Translations under genes and position numbers: made by a program
Source of the DNA: Bacteroidales bacterium
GTDB taxonomy: Bacteria > Bacteroidota > Bacteroidia > Bacteroidales > UBA932
Length of the DNA: 8,263 nucleotides
Direction of reading: 5' to 3'
Assembly (NCBI GenBank): GCA_023230265.1
Contig: JALNXR010000080.1
Coordinates: 1 to 8,263, forward strand
Notes under the pieces: generated by a model
Database searches by the model: none
What the model was told of the DNA's origin: nothing
Seen by the model: the letters and a program-made list of their open reading frames with translations, nothing else
Shown here: piece after piece, positions 1 through 4,601 of the stretch
How the letters are laid out: every line of letters begins with the position of its first letter
Position numbering within the stretch: position 1 is the first letter of the stretch

Positions 1-189
1 AAAGGGATAATCTCCCTGCTTGTAAGGGTGTTTTCCGGAAGAACACCTCAGGAGATTGCTGATGCAGACCTGGAGTTTATTAAAATAATCGGACTTCAGG
101 ATAACCTCTCTCCGACAAGAGCAAATGGTCTGCTGGCAATGATAAAACAGATAAAGTATTATGCAATGGCTTATCAGAAAAGTGTCTGA
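1..189 (+). CDS. sufE: SufE family cysteine desulfuration protein, 3' part only
   Basis: The first frame is open from base 1 to TGA at 187-189 and gives 62 C-terminal residues; the start and the sulfur-accepting cysteine lie left of the window. SufE takes persulfide sulfur from the cysteine desulfurase SufS and passes it to the SufBCD scaffold during iron-sulfur cluster assembly in the cytoplasm. What I see is the typical SufE C-terminal half: a hydrophobic strand (GIISLLVRVF), the G-x-T-P-x-E-I segment, then GLxxxLSPTRANGLLAMI, the family's characteristic end helix, and a short polar tail. The DUF59/SufT-like gene 90 bp downstream on the same strand supports the assignment, since both belong to SUF loci. 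The N-terminal part, and so activity, cannot be judged here. Confidence 0.85.
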   Translation, partial: KGIISLLVRVFSGRTPQEIADADLEFIKIIGLQDNLSPTRANGLLAMIKQIKYYAMAYQKSV

Positions 190-227
190 GGCAGGATCAC
201 AGAAAGATAAAACCGCCTTTTAATACA

Positions 228-272
228 GACATTAATCAATGAGATACAAATCAACCAGATATAAATCAATCA
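228..272. repeat. 15-bp tandem repeat, three copies, upstream of the SufT-like gene
   Basis: Three head-to-tail 15-bp units lie at 228-242, 243-257 and 258-272: GACATTAATCAATGA, GATACAAATCAACCA and GATATAAATCAATCA. The last two differ at two positions, the first and last at three. The array ends 7 bp before the ATG at 280, so it would lie in the leader or translation-initiation region of the SufT-like gene. No function is known to me. It may be simple slippage or a repeated protein-binding site. Confidence 0.7.
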
Positions 273-279
273 GGTAATT

Positions 280-591
280 ATGAGCGATCCGATAATAGAA
301 AAAAATATTGTAAAAGCGTTAAAACAAATTTACGATCCGGAAATTCCTGTGAATATTTACGACCTGGGACTGATATACGAAATCAGGGTTGATCAGGAAA
401 ATAAGGCTTTTGTTAAAATGACCCTTACAGCCCCAAATTGTCCCATGGCAGATGACCTTCTTGAGGATGTGCATAGCGCACTGCTTTCTGTACCCGGAGT
501 GAAGGATGTAGCCCTGGAACTGACATTTGATCCCCCCTGGGATAAAAGCAGGATGAGCGAAGAGGCATTGCTGGAGCTCGGATTTTTGTAA
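280..591 (+). CDS. sufT: DUF59/MIP18-family SUF-system Fe-S assembly protein (SufT-like)
   Basis: This 103-residue cytoplasmic protein belongs to the stand-alone DUF59 (MIP18, YitW/SufT) family, which takes part in maturation of iron-sulfur proteins; the exact biochemical step is not settled. The visible signatures are DPEIPVNIYDLGLIYEI (about residues 19-35), the conserved T-A-P-N-C-P segment with the family cysteine at about residue 54, and the C-terminal ELTFDPPWDKSRMSEEALLELGF, typical of SUF-associated members. Length fits the family (about 100 residues). The start at 280 keeps the usual short N-terminal helix; there is no Shine-Dalgarno sequence, which is normal in Bacteroidota. It follows sufE by 90 bp and is probably cotranscribed with it. 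The family call is firm; the sufT symbol is by homology and less certain. Confidence 0.88.
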   Translation: MSDPIIEKNIVKALKQIYDPEIPVNIYDLGLIYEIRVDQENKAFVKMTLTAPNCPMADDLLEDVHSALLSVPGVKDVALELTFDPPWDKSRMSEEALLELGFL

Positions 592-599
592 ATGTTGGG

Positions 600-768
600 G
601 ATAATGCTTCGTTGGTGATAATGCTTCGTTGGTGATGAAGTGTCGTTGGTAATGATGTGTCATTAGAGGATAGAGGCGTTATTGATAATGCTTCGTTGGG
701 GATTGTGCTTCGTTGGGGATTGTAAGCGTTGTGAATAGCCGGGTTAGTGATATGGCAGAATTAGTGAT
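600..768. repeat. 17-bp degenerate tandem repeat (minisatellite) between the SufT-like gene and folK
   Basis: A 17-bp periodicity fills most of the 202-bp gap. Units 600-616 and 617-633 are both GATAATGCTTCGTTGGT. Unit 634-650 differs from them at four positions, 684-700 at one and 701-717 at three; 651-683 and 718-734 are more degenerate. The period persists further on: TTAGTGATA recurs at 744 and 761, again 17 bp apart, after a shift of about 3 bp. Roughly ten units in all. Since 17 is not a multiple of three and stops occur in the array, it is not protein-coding. The core GCTTCGTTGG has no useful inverted symmetry. Confidence 0.85.
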
Positions 769-793
769 AGTGTAGATAATTGAAAATCATAAG

Positions 794-1381
794 ATGAAAG
801 ATGTCTTTTTACTTCTTGGCAGCAATATTGGAGAGAGAAAACCTCTTATTGAAAGGACTTTACAAAAAATCACTATGCTTCCTGCCACAATTATTGCACA
901 CTCCTCTTTATATGAGACAGAACCTTGGGGTTTTGATTCTGAGGACTGGTTTGTGAATATGGCTGTATGGATACAGACTGAGATTGAACCACATCAGCTT
1001 ATGGAGAAGTTACTGATGACAGAGTCTTGTCTGGGAAGAGAGAGAAAAACAGAGAATGAGGTGCCTCAGGAGACAGATGCAGAAAAATATCAGAAGAGTG
1101 TCAACAACGGGGAAAAGGAGCGTGAATGCCACTCCCGCGAACACCAGTGCCGTGAATACCACTCCAGAACAATTGATATCGACATTCTTTTTTACTCTGA
1201 TTATGTGATAGATACAGATAACCTCCAGATCCCCCATCCCAGACTTCATCTCAGAAACTTTGCCTTAATACCTCTGGCCGAGATAGCAGGAGAGTTTACG
1301 CATCCGGTTCTGAATCTGACAATCAATCAGCTGGTTGAAAAATCTCCCGATAAATCCAGGGTTATTAAACTACATTTATAA
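794..1381 (+). CDS. folK: 2-amino-4-hydroxy-6-hydroxymethyldihydropteridine pyrophosphokinase (HPPK) with enlarged catalytic loop
   Basis: HPPK transfers pyrophosphate from ATP to 6-hydroxymethyl-dihydropterin, the step before dihydropteroate synthase in folate biosynthesis, in the cytoplasm. Diagnostic parts are LLGSNIG (residues 7-13), SSLYETEPWGF (37-47), F53 and N55 in the pterin pocket, LGRERK (80-85), RTIDIDILFY (125-134) with the Mg-binding pair D128/D130, and IPHPRLHLRNF (146-156). R82 and R84 fall at the same numbers as the E. coli catalytic-loop arginines, while R125, D128, D130, H148, R154 and F156 sit exactly 33 residues later than E. coli R92, D95, D97, H115, R121 and F123. The 195-residue length (usual about 160) is therefore due to one insertion in loop 3, about residues 86-121. 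W89 and P91 of the E. coli loop appear as Y122 and S124. The call is secure; effects on activity are unknown. Confidence 0.93.
   Translation: MKDVFLLLGSNIGERKPLIERTLQKITMLPATIIAHSSLYETEPWGFDSEDWFVNMAVWIQTEIEPHQLMEKLLMTESCLGRERKTENEVPQETDAEKYQKSVNNGEKERECHSREHQCREYHSRTIDIDILFYSDYVIDTDNLQIPHPRLHLRNFALIPLAEIAGEFTHPVLNLTINQLVEKSPDKSRVIKLHL
1121..1165 (+). repeat. 15-bp in-frame tandem repeat inside folK
   Basis: Three adjacent 15-bp units (1121-1135, 1136-1150, 1151-1165) read CGTGAATGCCACTCC, CGCGAACACCAGTGC and CGTGAATACCACTCC. They encode RECHS, REHQC and REYHS, ending at folK residue 124. Units one and three differ at a single base. The array sits at the C-terminal end of the extra segment in HPPK loop 3, so part of the insertion arose by in-frame tandem duplication. 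The peptide is rich in His, Cys and Arg, but I would not infer metal binding from that alone. Confidence 0.8.
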
Positions 1382-1454
1382 GCCGTAACTCTTTTTGATT
1401 GGTAAAGTTCCTTTAAAAGGCTCACCGACGGAATGGATGGATATTAAAGTTTCC

Positions 1455-1528
1455 CACATAAATGGTTATGGATTTCAGGACGGGACATACATGTAAAAGC
1501 CTCACACATAAATGGATATGGATTTCAG
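1455..1528. repeat. 24-bp direct repeat, two copies 50 bp apart
   Basis: Bases 1455-1478 and 1505-1528 match at 23 of 24 positions; both begin CACATAAATGG and end ATGGATTTCAG. A weaker third relative lies around 1416-1444, where an A/G-rich lead followed by GGCTCAC and GGAATGGATGGATAT resembles the lead-in and start of the other copies. The units are not in a coding frame. They look like part of a degenerate repeat array in the folK 3' flank. Confidence 0.7.
1473..1486 (+). repeat. Dispersed motif TTTCAGGACGGGAC, copy 1
   Basis: This 14-mer occurs here and, in exact reverse complement, at 2473-2486 just after the nitroreductase gene. Its core GTCCCGTCC also occurs in the minus-relative orientation at 1664-1672. 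Three copies of a GC-rich 9-mer in 1 kb of intergenic DNA, none in the coding regions I checked by eye, suggest a small dispersed intergenic repeat family. Confidence 0.55.
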
Positions 1529-1542
1529 CCTAAAATGCCACA

Positions 1543-1660
1543 TGTTAGCAAATTTTACAACCTATTGTAATTGAGCCGTATAGACAATTTTTCAAAAAGT
1601 ATAGTTTTTTGAAAAATTTGTATAACGCTTATAAACAGAGCTTTAAAAAATTTGCTAACA
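1543..1660. repeat. 118-bp imperfect palindrome with perfect 14-bp ends
   Basis: The outer arms TGTTAGCAAATTTT (1543-1556) and AAAATTTGCTAACA (1647-1660) are perfect inverted repeats. A second, inner pair is concentric with them: TTTTTCAAAAA (1588-1598) pairs with TTTTTGAAAAA (1606-1616) around a 7-nt loop, flanked by ACAA (1584-1587) and TTGT (1618-1621). Both pairs are centred near base 1602, and the arms between them are also partly complementary (for example CGTATA opposite ATAACG). It has no coding content and no obvious target-site duplication at its edges. It could be a MITE-like remnant, or a long hairpin acting as terminator or insulator between folK and the nitroreductase gene; the sequence does not decide. 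Confidence 0.75.
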
Positions 1661-1784
1661 CCTGTCCCGTCCACAACAGGTAGGTTAAGGCCTAAAATAA
1701 GTGATTGACACCAAACTATCGTCCTGACATAAGTGAACAATATGCCGGGATATCTGTTCTTCTGATGAAAAGCAAAAAATTGAT

Positions 1785-1839
1785 AAAATTTCTTAGAAAA
1801 TCCTTAGATAATTCTTAAATAATTCTAAAATAATTCCAG
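1785..1839. repeat. 11-bp AT-rich tandem array abutting the nitroreductase start codon
   Basis: Five units run without a gap up to the ATG at 1840: 1785-1796 (AAAATTTCTTAG, 12 bp), 1797-1807 (AAAATCCTTAG), 1808-1818 (ATAATTCTTAA), 1819-1829 (ATAATTCTAAA) and 1830-1839 (ATAATTCCAG, 10 bp). The repeat length is close to one helical turn, so the A/T tracts recur on the same face of the DNA. It covers the region where the ribosome would bind, and an unstructured AU-rich leader is common in Bacteroidota. A role as curved DNA or a repeated operator is possible but unproven. Confidence 0.75.
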
Positions 1840-2469
1840 ATGGGAGTAGTAGATAGTTTAAAATGGCGTTATGCCACAAAAAGATTTGACAGCAGCAAAA
1901 AGATCAGCAGAGAAGATATTGAATACTTGAAAGAGGCGGTGAGTCTTATCCCTTCATCAAACGGGCTGCAACCGTATAAAGTGTTGATAATAGAGGATAA
2001 AAAGTTAAGGGAAAAACTCAGGGAGGTTTCCTGGGGACAGCCTCAGATAACAGAGGCCTCCCACCTTTTTGTTTTCTGCAACTTTACAGAATACGGCCCG
2101 GAAAAGGTTGACTCTTTTATACAATTAGGGGCCGATATAAATAATTATCCTGCAGAATCTTCAAGGGATTATGCAGAGAGTCTCAAAGCCCAGATAGGAG
2201 GGAGTTCAGCGTCAGAGTTGTCACACTGGACGGCAAAACAGGCATATCTGGCTTTAGGATCGCTAATTACAGCCGCATCGGAACTTAATATTGACAATTG
2301 TCCGATGGAGGGTTTCCTTCCGCAGAAGTACGACGAGATTCTGGGGCTAAAGGAGAAGGGAATGACAGCGGCTGTTATATGCGCTCTGGGTTACAGATCG
2401 GAAGAGGACAAAAACAGACTTCTGAAAAAAGTGAGAAAACCAATAGAAGATCTTTTTGATACTATATAG
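1840..2469 (+). CDS. Nitroreductase-family NAD(P)H-dependent FMN oxidoreductase (NfsB-like)
   Basis: This 209-residue protein aligns by eye along its length with NfsB-type nitroreductases, homodimeric cytoplasmic flavoenzymes that use NAD(P)H to reduce nitroaromatics, quinones and similar acceptors; the physiological substrate is not predictable. FMN-site features are the basic start W-R-Y-A-T-K-R-F (residues 9-16), PSSNGLQPYKV (38-48), WTAKQAYLALG (130-140), the C-P-M-E-G-F segment (154-159, equivalent to PIEGF in NfsB), GLKEKGMTAAVICALGYR (169-186) and the late K197/R199 pair. Length is normal (about 217 in NfsB). The ATG at 1840 is followed at once by the conserved N-terminal helix, so the start is credible. 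It stands alone, preceded by an 11-bp AT-rich array and converging on dsbD 55 bp away. Confidence 0.92.
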   Translation: MGVVDSLKWRYATKRFDSSKKISREDIEYLKEAVSLIPSSNGLQPYKVLIIEDKKLREKLREVSWGQPQITEASHLFVFCNFTEYGPEKVDSFIQLGADINNYPAESSRDYAESLKAQIGGSSASELSHWTAKQAYLALGSLITAASELNIDNCPMEGFLPQKYDEILGLKEKGMTAAVICALGYRSEEDKNRLLKKVRKPIEDLFDTI

Positions 2470-2472
2470 TTC

Positions 2473-2490
2473 GTCCCGTCCTGAAACAGG
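2473..2490 (-). repeat. Dispersed motif copy 2 with small hairpin between converging genes
   Basis: GTCCCGTCCTGAAA (2473-2486) is the exact reverse complement of 1473-1486. It overlaps a short stem CCTG-AAA-CAGG (2480-2490) in the 55-bp gap between the converging nitroreductase and dsbD genes. The 4-bp stem is weak for a terminator, and no T-run follows directly. A similar GTCCCGTCC followed by ACAACAGG occurs at 1664-1680. Confidence 0.45.
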
Positions 2491-2524
2491 TTGACTCTAG
2501 ATAGGTTAGCTTCAAAAACCGAAC

Positions 2525-4516
2525 TTATTTTGCCTCCCGGAACTTTTTAATTCCCTCATTCAAAAAGTTAAGAAACTCCTCTTTAGAACACTCTCCCACA
2601 GGTTTTACCAATATGTTTTCGTTATGGTCCACAAGTACATAGTATGGCTGGGACGCAACCCCGTAACGGGACACCTGATAATCTCTGAGTTTCCTGCCCA
2701 GGGTGTTTTTCACCTTACCATCTATGGTAGAGGTAACCTGCTCCTCAACAGGGAGTTCTGTCCGGTTGTCTACATATAGTGATGCAAGCACGATCTCATT
2801 TTTGAGAATTTCCAGAACCTGGGGATCGCTCCACACATTGGCTTCCATCACTTTACATACACTGCATGTAACCGCTTTGAATGAGAGCAGAACGGGTTTG
2901 TTTACCTTTTTTGCACACTCAATTGCCTGTTCAATTTCATAATATGACGGAAGTCCGTAGGGAGCCTTGTGGCTGGGATCGGCATATTTGGCCTCTCCGC
3001 AAAGCCCTTTTGTAACATCTGCAGAATTCATAACAGCCTGATCGGCAGAAGAGACGGCAGGAGAGGATCCCAGAGTCAATGTGCTTCCGTCGGGAGGAGG
3101 AAGCAGCCCTGACAGAGTTGAGAGAGGAGCTCCGAAAAGGCCGGGGATCATATAGGTGGCAAAAGTGAATGAGGCTATTGCGAACAGAAGCCTGCCGGTA
3201 CCTATGGAATCAGTATCCGAATCGTGGGAAGTTTTGATTTTACCCAGAAGGTAGAAACCGAGCATTACGGCAATCACTATCCAGAGTGCAATCACGAACA
3301 ACCGGGTAACAATTCCCAATCCGAACCAGGTATCTACAGCTGCCAGGTATTTCATGCTGAATGCGAGAAGTATAAATGCAAATACCACCTTTACCACATT
3401 GAGCCATCCTCCTGATTTTGGCATCTTCTTCATAAGAGAGGGGAAGAAAGAGAACAACACAAAGGGGAGAGAAAAGGCAAGGCCGAATACTAGCATTCCC
3501 AGTATAGGTTTGAGTGCAACACCTCCTGAAACAGCCGCAGCCAGAATTGATCCCACAAAAGGCCCTGTGCAGGAGAATGATACCACAACCATTGCAAATG
3601 CAATAAAGAACGATGCGATGTATCCCCCTTTGTCGGCTTTTGCGTCTGCCTTGTTGGCAAGACCTGACGGAAGGGTAATCTCAAAGGCACCAAAGAAGGA
3701 TATGGCAAAAGTTATAAATAACAGGGCAAATATTAAATTGGGCAGCCAATGGGTACCCAGGGTGTCAGTGGCGTCCGTACTTTGAAAAATACCCACAATA
3801 ACGCCCACTGCGGTGTATATTAATGTCACCGAGAGTCCGAAAATCAATCCTTTTATTATCCCTGCCCTTTTGCTTCCGCTTCCGCTGAGGAAGAAACTTA
3901 CTGTCATAGGTATCATCGGGAAGACACAAGGGGTGAAAACACCTCCCAGTCCGGCTGCAAAAGCAATCAGCAGAAAAACAAGCATACCTTCACTTTTTTC
4001 ACTTTGTCCCGAATCTCCCCCTTTTGCCTGATTATCAGAACCGGCTGCACCGGAAGAGGCAGGTGTCGTTGATTTTTTAATATCAAAAGAGACATCAAAT
4101 TCCTCTATAATGCACTCGCCACCATTACAGGTCTGAAAAGTGAGAAGCCCCTTAACTTTGATGGGTTCATTTGTCAAACGTTTGATAGTCTGGATAAAAA
4201 CAGCTTCTTTGTAGAACACTTTAACCTCCATTTTAAAGGCAGGATCCATTTTGAGAGAGGTCTCTGCGCCGTCGCGGAGTTTACCCACAGGTTCATATCC
4301 CGATATATCAGAGAGTTCCAGAGAGGCGGCCAAAGGGCCGTTCTTAATGAACACGGTGCTGTACATATACCAGGGATCTTTAATATCGGCATAGAATATC
4401 AAATCTATAGTGCCATCTCCATTGTCCTTTTGCTGAAAATTCCACTCGGTTGTAGTCTGTGCTTTAAGACCGGTCAGAGAGAAGAGGAACAGAATCAGTG
4501 TAATTAATTTGCGCAT
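2525..4516 (-). CDS. dsbD: Thiol:disulfide interchange protein DsbD, inner membrane
   Basis: DsbD moves reducing power from cytoplasmic thioredoxin across the inner membrane to periplasmic partners such as disulfide isomerases and cytochrome c maturation proteins. The 663 residues show all three modules. There is a signal peptide (1-19, hydrophobic LITLILFLFSLTG, likely cut near KA-Q). The periplasmic DsbC-like domain (about 20-148) has the cysteine pair C130/C135. After a Ser/Gly-rich linker (150-175) come about eight membrane segments (176-460) with C197 in VFTPCVFPMIP and C316 in SFSCTGPF, and a C-terminal thioredoxin-like domain with C551-S-V-C554 and cis-proline P624 in SQPYYVLVD. The three redox cysteine pairs are thus present. 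A 40-residue Ser-rich stretch (465-505) precedes the thioredoxin domain, which also has extra cysteines C506 and C534. The gene is divergent from glyQS. Confidence 0.95.
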   Translation of the reverse strand: MRKLITLILFLFSLTGLKAQTTTEWNFQQKDNGDGTIDLIFYADIKDPWYMYSTVFIKNGPLAASLELSDISGYEPVGKLRDGAETSLKMDPAFKMEVKVFYKEAVFIQTIKRLTNEPIKVKGLLTFQTCNGGECIIEEFDVSFDIKKSTTPASSGAAGSDNQAKGGDSGQSEKSEGMLVFLLIAFAAGLGGVFTPCVFPMIPMTVSFFLSGSGSKRAGIIKGLIFGLSVTLIYTAVGVIVGIFQSTDATDTLGTHWLPNLIFALLFITFAISFFGAFEITLPSGLANKADAKADKGGYIASFFIAFAMVVVSFSCTGPFVGSILAAAVSGGVALKPILGMLVFGLAFSLPFVLFSFFPSLMKKMPKSGGWLNVVKVVFAFILLAFSMKYLAAVDTWFGLGIVTRLFVIALWIVIAVMLGFYLLGKIKTSHDSDTDSIGTGRLLFAIASFTFATYMIPGLFGAPLSTLSGLLPPPDGSTLTLGSSPAVSSADQAVMNSADVTKGLCGEAKYADPSHKAPYGLPSYYEIEQAIECAKKVNKPVLLSFKAVTCSVCKVMEANVWSDPQVLEILKNEIVLASLYVDNRTELPVEEQVTSTIDGKVKNTLGRKLRDYQVSRYGVASQPYYVLVDHNENILVKPVGECSKEEFLNFLNEGIKKFREAK

Positions 4517-4541
4517 GTTGCATAATTTTTGTTAAAGAAGA

Positions 4542-4549
4542 CAAAATTA
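4542..4549 (-). promoter_or_regulatory. Possible -7 box for dsbD
   Basis: On the minus strand these bases read TAATTTTG, matching the Bacteroidota sigma-ABfr -7 consensus TAnnTTTG. It lies 25 bp upstream of the dsbD ATG, giving a short leader. No good TTTG -33 element is visible at the expected spacing, so this is tentative. Confidence 0.35.
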
Positions 4550-4571
4550 TCAAAATTCTCTGGAAATAGAC

Positions 4572-4579
4572 TAATTTTG
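4572..4579 (+). promoter_or_regulatory. Possible -7 box for glyQS
   Basis: TAATTTTG matches the Bacteroidota -7 consensus TAnnTTTG and ends 22 bp before the glyQS ATG at 4602. A TTTG -33 box is not evident upstream. With the opposite box at 4542-4549, it suggests back-to-back promoters in the 85-bp dsbD/glyQS gap. Confidence 0.35.
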
Positions 4580-4601
4580 TTATCTGTAAACAAATATAAA
4601 T

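Larger units (their letters stand above)
1382..1839. other. 458-bp gene-free, repeat-rich intergenic region
   Basis: No convincing coding sequence lies between folK and the nitroreductase gene. From left to right it holds: a low-complexity stretch; a near-identical 24-bp direct repeat with 50-bp spacing (1455-1478 and 1505-1528); one copy of a GGACGGGAC motif (1478-1486); a 118-bp imperfect palindrome (1543-1660); a GTCCCGTCC copy (1664-1672) in a small CCTGT...ACAGG hairpin; and an 11-bp AT-rich tandem array that ends at the next start codon. GCCTAAAAT occurs on both sides of the palindrome (1528-1536 and 1690-1698), but not immediately next to it. I found no clear TAnnTTTG promoter box on the + strand. 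Confidence 0.75.

Noticed and set aside
319..663. Minus-strand open frame of 114 codons
   Set aside because: It is antisense to the well-supported SufT-like gene, extends into the 17-bp array and has no recognisable domain.
600..768. CRISPR-like array
   Set aside because: Units are adjacent 17-mers with no unique spacers, no 25-40 bp repeats and no cas genes.
1110..1166. Metal-binding function for the His/Cys-rich segment in FolK
   Set aside because: The residues come from a short tandem duplication and do not form a known metal-binding spacing; composition alone is not enough.
1528..1698. GCCTAAAAT on both sides of the palindrome as a target-site duplication
   Set aside because: The copies are 6 and 29 bp from the palindrome ends, whereas a duplication made by insertion should be directly adjacent.
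1555..1740. Minus-strand open frame of 61 codons in the folK-nitroreductase gap
   Set aside because: It lies largely over the 118-bp palindrome and repeat motifs; the protein resembles nothing I know, so the frame is most likely fortuitous.
3354..3785. Plus-strand open frame of 143 codons
   Set aside because: It is fully antisense to the membrane domain of dsbD, whose hydrophobic codons often leave the opposite strand open; no domain seen.
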